From the NCBI GenBank assembly GCA_033398695.1, contig CM065810.1, positions 144,151,858-144,215,857 on the forward strand: 64,000 bases of DNA. Reading direction: 5' to 3'. Source of the DNA: Orobanche coerulescens (Eukaryota; Streptophyta; Magnoliopsida; Lamiales; Orobanchaceae). Under the pieces are notes generated by a model that was not told where the DNA came from, ran no database searches, and was given only the letters and a program-made list of their open reading frames with translations. Positions 21,225-34,090 of this stretch are shown piece by piece. Both the position numbers and the translations under genes were made by a program. Each line of letters opens with the position of its first letter. Within the stretch, counting starts at the first letter, position 1.

Positions 21225-22334
21225 TTATTATTATTATTATTAATATTTTTTATCAGGAAATGTTAGTAATTTTTCTAGTTGTTATTAGTAGTTATTTCAC
21301 CACGCATCGAATATTCTCAGATTTCTTAACTCCAACACTCTTACCACAAAGCTACCTTATAACTTCTTAATTCGTTTTCAAAGGGAATCGAACATGTGTC
21401 TCAACATAGGTATTATTATTATTATATTAAAAGAAAAATTCAAATATGTATTATAGTCATTCTTTCACCACATTCATCGTAGCCTCCGAGTTGTCTGTAT
21501 CACTAATCATTTTCTTATATTCTATTTTTAGTTTCTTATTTCCATTTCCTATTTACAAAAATTATTTAATTAAAAGTATTTGGTTTTCAAAATTTCCAAA
21601 TGCACCTCAACAAATATTTTTTGGAAAAAATCCAATCACCTCCAATCTTTGGCGCTATGAATGTTTGCTGCCTAATTTTCGAAAAAGTGCAAAGCCCACC
21701 AGCCTTTGACTGATCGTACAAAATGTCCACTTTCCGATAATATTTCCCGGTTAGATTTTTGAGAAGTTTCAAGCTAGTCCAAAATTCAAAACTACATATA
21801 AAAGTATCCTAAAATTGCCCATAAGTTTCTAAATTTAAAATTAGACAAAGGACATCAACATCACAAATTTTCCCTCAAAATAAAACTAGGATTTTTAATT
21901 AAGGCCAAAACTAGCCTCCAAGCCCACCCCTAGCTGTCGACCCATGTCGTGGCGAATCCAATGTGGTACCAAACAGTCCAAACCACCATACAAAGGCGTG
22001 TGCAGGCAGGAATCGCACCATGAACCGGCTGATGCAAGGTAGTCGATCTTCATTGTTGATTCCTCTCATGCCGCCACCTTTATTATCTCTAAGCATTTAT
22101 CACCTTGTCCGCTATGCTATATCATTTTTGACTTGGTCCGAAAAAGGGTCTTGGATTTTAGATCTGCGTTAACTTATTATTCTCTCCATCCTTATACTAC
22201 ATGAACGCCGAGAAGATTTGGGATTTCTTAGGCTGAAAATACTTAAGTTAACATGTCCTTAGTGAAAAACAAATATGCAATCAGCGACTATCATTGTTTG
22301 TGAACCAACAACAGTGAAGATAGACTCTTGCAGT
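21225..22334. other. AT-rich intergenic DNA, nothing recognised
   Basis: Begins with a short TAT microsatellite (about 21222-21246). No credible gene, TIR pair or repeat with clear ends was seen. Confidence 0.5.
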
Positions 22335-22903
22335 TAAGGCTGAGCACCGGGCCTGACCCGGCCTGGATCGACTCGGCCCGAAATGGACCGAGAGATAAAG
22401 GGTTGAACTTTATCGACCCGAAGCCTAGACCGGTTCTAGCCCTGCTGACTCTTTTACTTAGTTAAAAAAATCATGTTGCATACTGAGTGTCCTGTTATTA
22501 CATTTGAAATGCTTTCTTGTTTACCTACTCCTTCAACAGTCACAAAATGTACACTTATCAATTCTAATATCTTCGTTCAGTCACCAAACTCCCAACTTCA
22601 ATACTTTTTAGGATAAAAATACTTAATTAGAATCATGTGCAATCATAATCGAGCCTCATCAATCATCATTATTTCATCACCATCTAAGATAAATTGGAAC
22701 AAAAAATATTTTTTTATACATTTTGATTTTTACTTGGCTGCTCCGGATTGGATCATAATTTTCTGAATTCTGACCCTGTCCCGTTCGGAACCCAAATTTT
22801 GAAAAAATGCAGATTCAGAAACCGGACATGATTAATAGGTCCGATCAGGATCCAATCTGGATCTGAGTAAAAAATGGATCTGGTCCATTTGTGTTCAGCT
22901 CTA
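22335..22903. mobile_element. Old non-autonomous hAT element, 569 bp
   Basis: Left end TAAGGCTGAGCAC and right end GTGTTCAGCTCTA form a 13-bp TIR with about ten matches. The 8-bp TSD is CTTGCAGT (22327-22334) against CTTGCAAT (22904-22911), one mismatch. It has GGCCCG/ATCCGGA-type subterminal motifs and no coding frame. Confidence 0.7.
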
Positions 22904-23499
22904 CTTGCAATTGTGTAAAAGTTAGACGACAAACTGCTCATTGTGTCAAAAGTTGGAAGAGTGATTTTGGGTGTTTCATTTGTTTATTCTGTTTTAGTTA
23001 TCATCTTAAGTTTTATTTACAAAATTTTTGGAATTCCTAATAAACTTGGCCTGCAGAAATCAATCTTTGTCTAAAATTAAATAATTTTAAATTATTAAAT
23101 TCCTAAAAAAGTCACAATTCATATGCGAAATTTATTACTAACACTTAAAAACAACCAATAAACTTAGCACTTATTTTATTTATTAATGATCAATTGTTTT
23201 ATTTAATTATTAACATAAATTTTCAAGATTATAATAAAATATAGTTATTGACCCAAATTCTTATCCACGTGTTTTTTTTACCAATATCTACGTGTGTTTT
23301 TGAATTCCTAAGAAAAATAATTGCCAGAATTTCTAAAATTTTTATTCTTACTTGAATAATTTCGATTTCGAAAATTTTTAAAATCGCGATTGATATACTA
23401 AATTTATTATTTATATCTAAAAGCATAGCACTTAACAAGTATTTTTGATTTTCTAACTCCAAAGATATTTTTTATCTACCAAATCAAGATAGTGTTAAA

Positions 23500-24650
23500 T
23501 TAAATAGTTTTGTATAATACTCTACTCATACAACTTGTGTTGACATTATGTATTTGTGACAAAGAATGTCCAGGCACAATTATTACGAGCTCACAAGATC
23601 GAATAAGAAGAAAATAATATGGATAGTGGAAAATAAAACTCTATGTCTAAAAATGATAAAATTCTATCAAATAAAAAATTACTTTTAATCCTACATTTAA
23701 GTTATTAGTAATTATTTTGTATAAAAATTGTAGGAGTTGCATGAATTGTTAATGAATTAATTATTTATGTATTATGTTATATTTTAGTACACTGTTAGAT
23801 ACATAAATTATAAGTTTTTATATTTTCCTTACAGATTATTTTCTATTTGTTCAAGTCGCTATTAATTTGTGCAATAATTTAGGTAATATGCAAATCTCTT
23901 CTTAATTTGACCAACTATTTATACATAATATTGTATGCTTTAACATTCAAACTTATGTTCCGATCATTTATCAAGGATCGGGATGCCCAAAGCACACATA
24001 TTATAGCAAGATAATCTAGGACAAAAATAAAGAAAATTTTACCGAAAGAAAAAATTGGTAAGAGTTTATCTATATAAATTATGCTTATGTGATTTTGTTT
24101 AACGTACTATTTTTAACTTAGTTTAAATTATAAGCAAGAAAAATATACTTAAAAACTCTATGTTCAGTGGTAAAAGTTTATCAAATAAAACCTTAATTTT
24201 GAAATTGTACGGAGTGCACTTTATTACTTAATATTTATGTATTAAATATAGCACGAGTTTCATGCGTTATTAAGATGGGCTTAACAGAAAGGCAAAATTC
24301 GCCTAGAATTTTTTTCGAGACTGTTTGATTATATATGGGCTATAGTATTTTTTTCGGATAGTTACCAATTAGTATATATCTTTAACCTTTTTATATATTA
24401 TTTCATTGTTGTTCAGCACACTACCTTGCGCAATTATTTAGGTGGCAAAAGACTAGGAGAATGTGAACTATTTATACGCCACTTTGCTTAAAATTTTAAA
24501 CTCCAGTTTTTAATAAAGTATTTTCTCACTCAATTTATATTGACATTATGTATTCGGGATCGGGGATGTCCGCAAAACAAATTTTCTTGAGTCAAGCTAA
24601 GGCGAAGAAGAGAGAAAATTTGACGGCGATAAGAAAAATTAGTATGACCC
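23500..24650. repeat. Diverged direct repeats, period about 0.5 kb
   Basis: GACATTATGTATT recurs at about 23543 and 24540, each followed by a GATGTCC/AATGTCC motif. GATCGGGATGCCC at about 23976 looks like a third copy. CTCTATGT followed by ATCAAATAAA recurs near 23640 and 24158. The whole 22904-24756 interval is AT-rich and without a gene. Confidence 0.35.
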
Positions 24651-24756
24651 AATCAATCTAAACTCATGCTTCTGTTTTTGATTATATAAAATAAGTCAAT
24701 TTTATTCAAAAAATAAGAATATATTTTAATATATTATATTTATATTTATTTAAAAT

Positions 24757-25120
24757 TATTACCCTGGAAGGTACACTCAAGACCATCGTCAGATGTGACG
24801 GTCACTGTTCGCTTGCGGACACTAATTATGGCATCATGACGGTCCATCCAATCGATACCCAATATCACATCATCTTTAGGTAAATCGACCACAATTAAAT
24901 TTGACAACCACTCACGGTCGTTCATTCGAATCGAGCAGTCCTGAACTTCACGATTCCCAACAATTCTTCTACCATCGGGTAGACCAATTATATAAGGTTC
25001 ACAATTGATAACATGCTCTAATTGCAAACGACTCAAACAAGAAGTAGATAAAAAGGAGTGTGAAGCACCAGTATCAAAAAGAACACAGACAGGCTGAGAT
25101 TGGATCTCGAGAGTACTGCA
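24757..25120 (-). pseudogene. Truncated second copy: protease of Gypsy B
   Basis: Encodes the protease C-terminal part ([16 protein letters not shown], then [19 protein letters not shown]) nearly identical to 32461-32825. Homology to the full copy stops at CCCTGGAAGG (24762-24771). To the left is AT-rich DNA, with ATTAT shared at the break. Confidence 0.88.
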
Positions 25121-26388
25121 ATCATGCCGGCTTCGGGATCTTGACCCTCTTCATCTCGTAAACTCTAGGTTTTGCAGCCGCACGGATGTACCGCTTGATT
25201 TCCACGTCCCATCCCTTTGTTTGCCTTAGTCGATAAGAAGCGGATGGAGGTACTCGGTCTGAATTGAAGATTGTCTTGGAGCATAAGGTCTTTGCGGAAT
25301 ACGTCCTAGTCCACTCCTACAATAACGAGCACGGTGTCCGTTCTTCCCACAAGTATGGCATGACACGGTGGCCTAGGACATTTCGAATTGATGTGCCCTG
25401 GTCTCCACAATTATAGCACACTGAGATAGGTGACCACTCGAGGTTGCGATCCGGTTGGCTTCGATGCCGTAGGTTGCCGTTCGAAGGATTTGCACTGGTT
25501 GGGGTCTCTTGAATGTTCCCGATTCTTTGTCTGATACAGTTCTGAATTTCTTGTTGTTAGGCTGCGGTTGCTTCTTGGAAATTTCTTTCACGGTCAATTC
25601 GTACTCAGCTTTCTCGATGAACTCGGTAGGGTCACACAATGATGGTTCAACAAATGCATCCTCATTCGGGGTTTAAGCCTTTTGAGAAAGTATTTGATCT
25701 TATCACTGTGTGGACAATCGTCGCGGCAAAAGGGAGAAGTGCCTCGGAATTTTTCGGCGATAGATATTACGTCATCATCTTGGACGGTTCGGATTCAAGA
25801 ATTACGATAATTTGGCCTCGCAGAGAGGACCTGGATAGTAACGATCTAGCATGAGATTTTTAAATTCTTCCCAAGTGCATACGCCATCAGCTGGCCTCAC
25901 CGAAAGCCACCAAGTGTGGGCGCCCTTGCCCAAATAGTAAGCTGCTACGGAGATGCGATTCTCTACTGGACAGTCTACCATATCGAACAATTTCTCGAAG
26001 TGTTCGATCCAATGCACGATATCAGCCGGCTCAGAGGAACCTTCAAAAATTGGGGGTCGTTGGCGCGAGATGTGGCTGATGATCCGATTCACCGGCCCGC
26101 CATATACAGGAGGTGGCCCCTGATGCTGGTCGATAGCAGCTCTTTGCATAGTTTCCATTAACTGACCCATTTGGGTCATCTGAGCCATCATGCCCTGCAT
26201 TACAGTGTAAGGATCGACAGGAGCATCCTCGCGTCCATTGTGGTGCGATTGGTCCCTAGAAGGCGAATCACTGCCTGCGGAGCTATGCTCTGCGTTCGCA
26301 CGTCTGTTGGCTCGCGGTATCGGGATTCGGCCCCTTCCTCGGTCTCGTCCCCCTCTGCCACGGCCTCTCAAATTTCTTTCCATACTGA
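25121..26388 (-). pseudogene. gag: Truncated second copy: gag of Gypsy B
   Basis: Starts near 26384 with Arg/Gly-rich RGRGRGG, then RIPIPRANRRANAEHSS, MAQMTQMGQLMETMQ and the Gypsy capsid block VHWIEHFEKLFDMV, YYLGKGAHTWW and WEEFKNLMLDRYYP. Many small deletions relative to 32826-34090 break the frame after about 25800. It keeps the Gln codon that is a TAG stop in the full copy. Confidence 0.87.
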
Positions 26389-26838
26389 AAGAATCAATTT
26401 GTAATGATAATAATAAGTACAGTTCATGATACCAATCAGAATTCACACTAAGTTAATGGCAGTAAGAAATTACATATTCAAGAAAACAGTTCGTAATGAG
26501 TTATCATCACTACGAGAGTCACACAAAATATCATATCGACGTTCGAGTCGAATGATTTCAATCATATAATCAATCCAGAATTTTATTTGAATCATCAATC
26601 AGATAATTCCTGCCACAAACCCTTAAAATGCCGAGATCAACAAGGAGATCTATTCAGAGATCAATATCATGTCAGTAGTTTATTCATGGTTCATAAAGTA
26701 CGTACCGCATTTGGCTCGTAGGATCAGGTGCTTGCACGGGTCATACGTGACACGAAGGTCTCTTGATACTAGTTCAATACACAAAGACTCAAAAAGAAAG
26801 AAAACGACCTCTAGCAATTGCTCTGTGATACCATCTTC

Positions 26839-29410
26839 TGTAACACCCCGATTAGGCGGCCATTACAGTGCCGTGGACCCCACACTGGGATCCACCAGGC
26901 GATACCCAAAGTACAGATTAAATACACAATACATGTGATACCGAACCACAAAACATAGTACTTACTCCGATCTGGAGTTTACAGCAGTATGGCCTACGAC
27001 CTTATTACACACAGGATCTAAAACATAAGTATAATCCATATGGAGATGAATTATACCTTAAATAACAATACATTTGTTCAAACTTAAAATAAAGCGGAAA
27101 GATAACATTACACGGTACGAACATGACCGGACACGAAAGACTTGGGGCCCCCGAACTAGTATCCTTCGAACCCTTCGTCATCACCTTGATTTTCCCGTGC
27201 CTTGACTTTTCCTCGACCTAAAATACAACACAAGTATTTCGCCCAACACATGGTCAGATATACATGATAAATGATTCTCAAGATAGTATACAATTCACGT
27301 ATATAAGATTTCAAGAATAACGCCCCGACTAACGAACATACCCCTCGGGCGTATGAACGTCGATACAAAACGTCGAACACATCCAAGTATAAAAATGGAC
27401 TGTGAGCGACTAAGATAGTATGGCTCGAGAGGGACATCACAGTACGCCCGATCCGAATATGTGTCAGTGCACATGTCCACCCCGTATACGGAATCCAGGA
27501 TATACGTGGGACAATGTACCTAATTAGCCTCAACGAACTACGTCTCGTGTGCACAGCCTTTCACGAAAAAATATTCACGCATGACTATATATGTGCCCGG
27601 CTAAAAATCCTACACAATATCCAATCGGAACGTAGATATGACTCCGGATATGTCACGATGCAACATGACAACGAATTCAATAATTCACAAAATCCGATTA
27701 AGGATCGAGGACTCACCGAGATGACAACAAGATCAACAATATCAAGGGTCCAAAAGTGACGAACTTGGGAATACAATCCCATGATGAAAACGGGACATCA
27801 TTAAGAACAACCTCAAATCACAAGACACACGTTTATAAGTGTTTCATATACACGAAATGCATAATCATCATAAGAATCCACACATCATTATAACCAAGCA
27901 AGATAACTTGCCTCAATACGGAGGCGTGTAAAGTCCTTCTTTGTCGAACGAACAGCCGGCCCTCGATTCAAAATTGGTTACTCGGACAATCAACCTTGAA
28001 TGAAGTATATTTTACTCAATAATGCGTTCATATGATCATCTATACCAAACTTCAACGAGACAACATCCTAATTCTCATTTGAGTAGTTCAACTTTAAGAT
28101 GTTGAGCGTTACTCCAAGAACCTCATTCAATACCATTCTATTCTTACAATTGATTACAAGATGTTTACCAAATGTTTGCTGGATTAAGATGTGTTAACCA
28201 ATAATCTCCTACTCTTTAAACTTATCAACAACATCAAAAAGTAAAATCTGCACTTCAATCAATTACTTATGTTGAGTTAAGTAGTTATAATTCCATATTA
28301 TGATCATGAAGACCACTACGAGTTCAACACCTTCCTTATAATCTTCTAGTTACCTTGGAAGTTTAAACATTACTCCTCTGGAATTATTCCAAGAAGTTAT
28401 TTACATCATAATGAAACAAAGATTATTAGTATTCTATTGGTGTTATTAGTCCAGGAATAAGAGTTTGGTTTAACTAAACATGATCATCATCATTTAAGAT
28501 ACTAAGAACACAACCTTACAAAACCCTTAACTATCATATTCATCATTAAGTTTGTTGGAAGCTTAACTATGAACATGTTTAGCTTGATTAAATCATCACT
28601 AGGTGGAGTATACTTAATCACTATCATTATAACTATGAGATTATAGGGTTAAAACGTATGACATACATTCAGAATTGAAGAACAATACACCAAGACCATA
28701 AGAACACAATCTAAGCTTCAAGAATGACTCCAACTCCCAATCAACAAGCTCCAAAATCCAAATGTAAAGCTCAAACACAAGTTGAAAGAAGGTAATTTTG
28801 ATCTAGGGGTGCAGGAGGATGATTATCTAGGTGAAAACTTCGAGTTTGGTCGTGCAAAATGAAAGACACAATTTGTCTTTTTATAACAAAGATTTGTTAC
28901 GTGCGTTATCGCAAGAGGATAACGTCGTTAAGAGCTTTACGACGCTACACCAAAAATGTTACGACGTAAGCTTATTCCGCAGGCCGGATGAAACACAAAC
29001 ATCGTTACGTCGTTACCTATCAACGCATTACGACGTAATGTAGGTCAACTAGATTGCCTCGAAAGATCGGATATTCGAATCTTGTCCGGCCCTACACGCC
29101 GAAAGTTGAGATCGGATACGATTACACATGTTACGTACGTAACAAGTACACCTTTACGTACGTAAAGAACTAAGCATAACGTACGTTATGATTAAGGATT
29201 AGCGTACGTTATACTCAGGTTAGTAGCTCAAAAATGTATTAATCTACGCGACGTTGAGAATCCGATTATAGTGCGAGTGATCGTTATTATTATGTCTATT
29301 TATGATATATTCCAATATCAATAACAATACACAAATGCAACAAGAGTACAACAGTATTTGAATTATCCGAATGATACAACAGTAAGTAAGAATTCCTGTC
29401 GGATTTTACA
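26839..29410 (-). repeat. LTR of Gypsy B between the two internal regions
   Basis: On the plus strand it runs TGTAACACCCCG...GGATTTTACA. It serves as the 3' LTR of the full copy and as the apparent 5' LTR of the truncated one. It is 74 bp shorter than the other LTR, mainly through loss of a segment at the position of 36080-36165. U3 is at the high-coordinate end, with a motif array at 28896-29212. Confidence 0.92.
28896..29212 (-). promoter_or_regulatory. U3 dyad-motif array of Gypsy B LTR (middle copy)
   Basis: Contains TTACGTACGTAA-type motifs upstream (minus strand) of the TATA region near 28877-28885. Several motifs here lack one base (ACGACG or ACGTCG instead of ACGTACG) compared with the copy at 36674-36992; the last four are intact. 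Confidence 0.6.
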
Positions 29411-29424
29411 TACTCCCCCCCTTA
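29411..29424 (-). other. Polypurine tract of Gypsy B
   Basis: On the minus strand AAGGGGGGGAGTA abuts the start of the 3' LTR. Confidence 0.8.
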
Positions 29425-29445
29425 AAAGGGGTTTTGTCCTCGAAA

Positions 29446-29883
29446 CTAAGGGGTAAACAATTCAGGATACCTCTCTTGAATGCTTCTCTCCGTCTCCCAC
29501 GTGGCTTCCTCGACCCCGTATCGTGACCACTGAACCTTCAGTAGGGGAATCGTCTTATTACGCAGTTGTTTGATCCTCCTCTCAAGTATTCGTACGGGGC
29601 GCTCCTCATACGAATGATCCTCCGCTAAATCGATCTCATCGAACTGAAGTACATGACTCGGATCAGCAACGTATTTCCTTAACTGAGAGACATGGAACAC
29701 GTTATGAATTTGGCTCAGGGCTGGTGGTAAAGCCAGGCGATAGGCTAAATCGCCTACTCGGTCCAAAACCTCAAACGGCCCGATATATCTCGGGCTCAGC
29801 TTGCCTCTCTTCCCAAAACGAAAAACTCCTCGAGTAGGGGATACCTTCATTAGTACATGGTCGCCGACCTCGAACTCAAGCGG
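29446..29883 (-). pseudogene. Gypsy B integrase tail and chromodomain-like end
   Basis: Shows GVFRFGKRGKLSPRYIGPFEVL (GPF/Y module of integrase) in its first third, then HNVFHVSQLRKYV. The chromodomain-like tail ends it (RILERRIKQLRNKTIPLLKV, then EEATWETERSIQERYPELF). It is in the same frame as the upstream RNase H-integrase block and separated from it only by the TGA at 29884-29886. Chromodomains of this clade can direct insertion into heterochromatin. Confidence 0.88.
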
Positions 29884-31509
29884 TCACCGGCGGTTGTCTG
29901 CGTAGGACTTCTGTCGGCTTTGAGCCGTCAACAAACAACTCCTAATTAGGGCGATCTTCTCACGGGCTGCTAACAACATATCGGGTTCCGTACCCAGGGT
30001 TTCAGATGGATCGTCCCAACACAGAGGGGATCTACAACGACGGCCATACAATGCTTCATAAGGTGCCATCTGAATAGAAGTGTGCCAGCTATTATTATAA
30101 GTGAATTCCACCAAGGGTAGTTGGGACTCCCAATCATCTATCCAATCGAGAACGCACGCCCTCAGCATATCTTCTAAAGTTTGGATAGTTCTCTCAGTCT
30201 GACCATCCGTCTGCGGGTGAAATGCTGTGCTGAAGTTCAAATGCGTACCCATCGCACGATGAACTGCTTTCCAAAAATGTGACACGAATCGCCCGTCACG
30301 ATCTGATACAATACTCTTAGGGGTACCATGTAACCTTAAAATTTCTTTGATAAATAGTTGGGCCAATCTCTCGGGTCCCCAAGTATCTTTAATCTCTAGA
30401 AAGTGGGCTGATTTGGTCAAACGATCCACAATCACCCAAATCGTATTCATCCCTCGACGACTCGTCGGCAGGCTGGTAATAAAATCCATCGATATGTCCT
30501 CCCATTTCCACTCGGGGATCGGAAGCGGTTTCAGCAATCCTGCGGGTCGCTGGTGCTCAATCTTAACTTGTTGACAGGTTAAACACCTCGAAACGAATTC
30601 TGCAACTTCACGTTTCATACCTCCCCACCAATAATATTGTTTCAAATCCTTATACATTTTGCTAGACCCCGGTTGGATAGAGTACGGGGTAGCATGAACT
30701 TCTTTCAGGATAGAATTCCTTAACTCATCATCAGCGGGTACACAAACTCGATTTCTGAAGCATATCAATCCATCCTCGTGTATTACAAAGCCAGGAGCTT
30801 TCCCTTGAGTTATTTCATCGCGAACTCGAGATAAGAATGGGTCCGTAACTTGCTTCGATCTAATTATATCCTCAAGGGACGATGAAATCTCAAGTGTACA
30901 GAGTTGCCCTTGAATACGCTGTAACCAGACTTCAATTTCCGGCCTCACCAATTCTAACTGCAATACCCTCTGAGTTGTTAGGCGGGCAAGCATCTGCTCC
31001 TGTACTGTTTTACGACTCAAAGCGTCAGCAACTACATTTTCTTTGCCCGAATGATAAAGGATCTCGATATCATAGTCTTTGATGAGTTCTAGCCACCTTC
31101 TCTGCCTCATGTTTAACTCCTTCTGAGTAAAAATGTATTTCAAGCTCTTGTGATCCGTAAAAATCTGACAGGTAACTCCATACAGATAATGACGCCAGAT
31201 TTTTAAAGCAAACACCACAGCTGCGAGTTCTAAATCATGGGTGGGGTAGTTGACCTCGTAAGGTCGTAGCTGTCTCGATGCATAGGAGATCACCTTCCCG
31301 TTTCGCATTAGTACACACCCAAGGCCCTGTTTAGATGCGTCACTATACACTACAAAACCTTCCGTTCCTTTTGGTAGGACTAAAATAGGCGCCGAAATCA
31401 ACCGACTCTTAAGTTCATCAAAGCTCACGACATGCCTCCGACCGAAATACTTCTTATCCTTCCTCAACAAATTAGTCATTGGTTGGGCAATTTTGGAAAA
31501 ACCCTCCAC
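29884..31509 (-). pseudogene. Gypsy B RNase H and integrase
   Basis: A 541-codon open block. RNase H ([50 protein letters not shown]) is followed by the integrase zinc finger ([14 protein letters not shown]) and core: Asp in MDFITSLP, Asp in VSDRDGRF and Glu in QTERTIQ. All catalytic acids are present. A TGA ends the block where the family has an Arg codon, consistent with C-to-T change of CGA. At its upstream side small indels separate it from the RT. Confidence 0.92.
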
Positions 31510-31868
31510 GAGCGATCGGTAATAACTGCTAGTCCCAAGAAACTGCGTACTTCCTTAACGTTCTTTGGTGGTAACTGGTCTCGGATAGCTTCACTTCATG
31601 GGTCTACTCGCACCCCATCATTGATATCACATGCCCGAGAAAGATAACTTCATTTATCCGAACTCACATTTAGAAAATTTTTCATAAAGCTGCTCTCGCC
31701 TTAACGCCTCGAGAACTAGATGGAGATGACGCTCGTGCTCTTCATGGTCACGAGAATAGATCGAATGTCGTCAATAAAAACGACTACAAAGCGATCCAGA
31801 TAATTAATAAACACTCGATTCATCGGCTCCATGAATCTGCCGGTGCATTCGTCACCCAAAAGGCATCA
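31510..31868 (-). pseudogene. Gypsy B RT distal part, heavily frame-broken
   Basis: Fragments of RT in several frames. VVVFIDD, the catalytic motif, lies at about 31767-31790. Several one- to few-base deletions lie within 360 bp, whereas the flanking blocks are open over hundreds of codons. Confidence 0.75.
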
Positions 31869-32825
31869 CTACGAACTCATAATGCCCATAGCGAGTACAG
31901 CGGTCTTCGAAATATCAGACTCACGAATCCTCAACTGATGGTAACCAGACCTCAGGTCGATCTTAGAAAACACAGCAGCCCCTTGAAGCTGATCCAATAA
32001 ATCATCAATACGCGGCAATGGGTATTTGTTCTTAATGGTTACCTTGTTCAGCTCACGATAATCAATACACAGACGTAGGGATCCGTCCTTCTTACGTACG
32101 AATAGTACTGGTGCTCCCCAAGGGGACGCGCTAGGTCTAATGTAGCCCTTATCGGTCCAGTCCTCAAGTTGGCTTTTCAGCTCCTGCATCTCAGTCGGAG
32201 CCATACGATACGGTTCTTTTGAAAGCGGGGACGTACCAGGCTCTAACTCAATATTGAACTCTATATCACGATGCGGAGGTAAGCCTGACAACTCATCTCG
32301 AAATACGTCTGGGTAGTCTCGGACTACCGGAATATCGATCAATTCAACTGGTCGATCCATTGTCTTGGTCATGTAACACCAATATCCAATACATCCTTGA
32401 TTAAGCAGTTTCACCGTTTTCATAGCGCTGATGATTCTCCCGGAACGGCTGTGATTATCACCCTGGAAGGTACACTCAAGACCATCGTCAGATGTGACGG
32501 TCACTGTTCGCTTGCGGACACTAATTGTGGCATCATGACGGTCTATCCAATCGATACCCAAGATCACATCATCTTTAGGTAAATCGACCACAATTAAATT
32601 TGACAACCACTCACGGTCGTTCATTCGAATCGAGCAGTCCTGAACTTCACGATTCCCAACAATTCTTCTACCATCGGGTAGACCAATTATATAAGATTCA
32701 CAATTGATAACATGCTCTAATTGCAAACGACTCAAACAAGAAGTAGATAAAAAGGAGTGTGAAGCACCAGTATCAAAAAGAACACAGACAGGCTGAGATT
32801 GGATCTCGAGAGTACCTGCAATCAT
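31869..32825 (-). pseudogene. Gypsy B protease and RT N-terminal half
   Basis: [15 protein letters not shown] is the aspartic protease site, close to the N terminus. [11 protein letters not shown] follows. The RT begins at [11 protein letters not shown], with [42 protein letters not shown] and [13 protein letters not shown]. The frame ends where a small deletion occurs (31869). Confidence 0.92.
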
Positions 32826-33286
32826 GCGGCCGGATATTCAGCCCTCTTCATCTCGTAAACTCTAGGTTTTGCAGCCCCTGCACTGGATGTACTGCTTGAT
32901 TTCCACGTCCCATTCCTTTGTTTGCCCGGTAGTCGATAAGAAGCGGATGGAGGTACTCGGTCCCGAATCAAGATTGTCCGAGCATGAGGTGTCATGGGAA
33001 TACGTCCTAGTCCACTCCTACAATAACGAGCACGATGTCCGTTCTTCCCACAAGTATGGCATGACACGGTGGCCTAGGACATTTCGAATTGATGTGCCTG
33101 GTCTCCACAATTATAGCACACACAGATAGGTGACCACTCGAGGTTGCGATCCGGTTGGCTTCGATGCCGTAGGTTTCCGTTCGAAGGATTTGCTTGGTTG
33201 GGGTCTCTTGAATGTTCCGGTTCTTTGTCAGTAGTTCAGTTCTGAATTTCTTGTTGTTAGATGCGGTTGCTTCTTGGAAATTTCCT
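32826..33286 (-). pseudogene. Gypsy B gag C-terminal part with zinc knuckles
   Basis: CHTCGKNGHRARYC (near 33060) is a full CCHC knuckle that binds element RNA. A second knuckle starts CYNCGD near 33120 but runs out of frame. The segment is split by several small indels relative to a continuous gag-protease frame. Confidence 0.8.
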
Positions 33287-34090
33287 TCACGGTCGGTCGT
33301 ACTCCAGAGCTTTCTCGATGAACTCTGGTAGGGTCACACAATGATGGTTCAACAGCTGCATCCTCATTTGGGGTTTAAGCCTTTTGAGAAAGTATTTGAT
33401 CTTATCAGCTTCTGTGTGGACAATCGTCGCGGCAAAAGGGAGACGTGCCTGGAATTTTTCGGCGATAGATATTACGTCATCATCTTCGGACGGTTCCGGA
33501 TTCAGCAATTCTGATAATTTGGCCTCGCAGAGAGGACCTGGATAGTAACGATCTAGCATGAGATTTTTAAATTCTTCCCAAGTGCATACGCCATCAGCTG
33601 GCCTCACCGAAAGCCACCAAGTGTGGGCGCCCTTGCCCAAATAGTAAGCTGCTACGGAGACGCGATTCTCTACTGGACAGCCTACCATATCGAACAATTT
33701 CTCGAAGTGTTCGATCCAATGCACGATATTAGCCGGCTCATAGGAACCTTCAAAAATTGGGGGTCGTTGGCGCGAGATGTCGCTGATGATCCGATTCACC
33801 GGCCCGCCATGTACAGGAGGTGGCCCCTGATGCTGGTCGATAGTAGCTCTTTGCATAGTTTCCATTAACTGACCCATTTGGGTCATCTGAGCCATCATGC
33901 CCTACATTACAGTGTAAGGATCGACACGAGCATCCTCGCGTCCATTGTGGTGCGATTGGTCCCTAGAAGGCGAATCACTGCCTGCGGAACTATGCTCTGC
34001 GTTCGCACGTCTGTTGGCTCGCGGTATCGGGATTCGGCCCCTTCCGCGGCCTCGTCCCCCTCTGCCACGGCCTCTCAAATTTCTTTCCAT
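33287..34090 (-). pseudogene. gag: Gypsy B gag N-terminal and capsid part
   Basis: ATG at 34088-34090. An Arg/Gly-rich start (RGRGRGG) is followed by the capsid block (MAQMTQMGQLMETMQ, VHWIEHFEKLFDMV, YYLGKGAHTWW, DRYYPGPLCEAKLSELL). A TAG at about 33902-33904 replaces the Gln codon seen in the truncated second copy. The basic start is typical of Tekay-like gag. Confidence 0.9.

Noticed and set aside
27156..27554. 132-codon minus-strand frame in Gypsy B LTR
   Set aside because: Not intact in the partner LTR (split at 34811-35253) and without recognisable domain.
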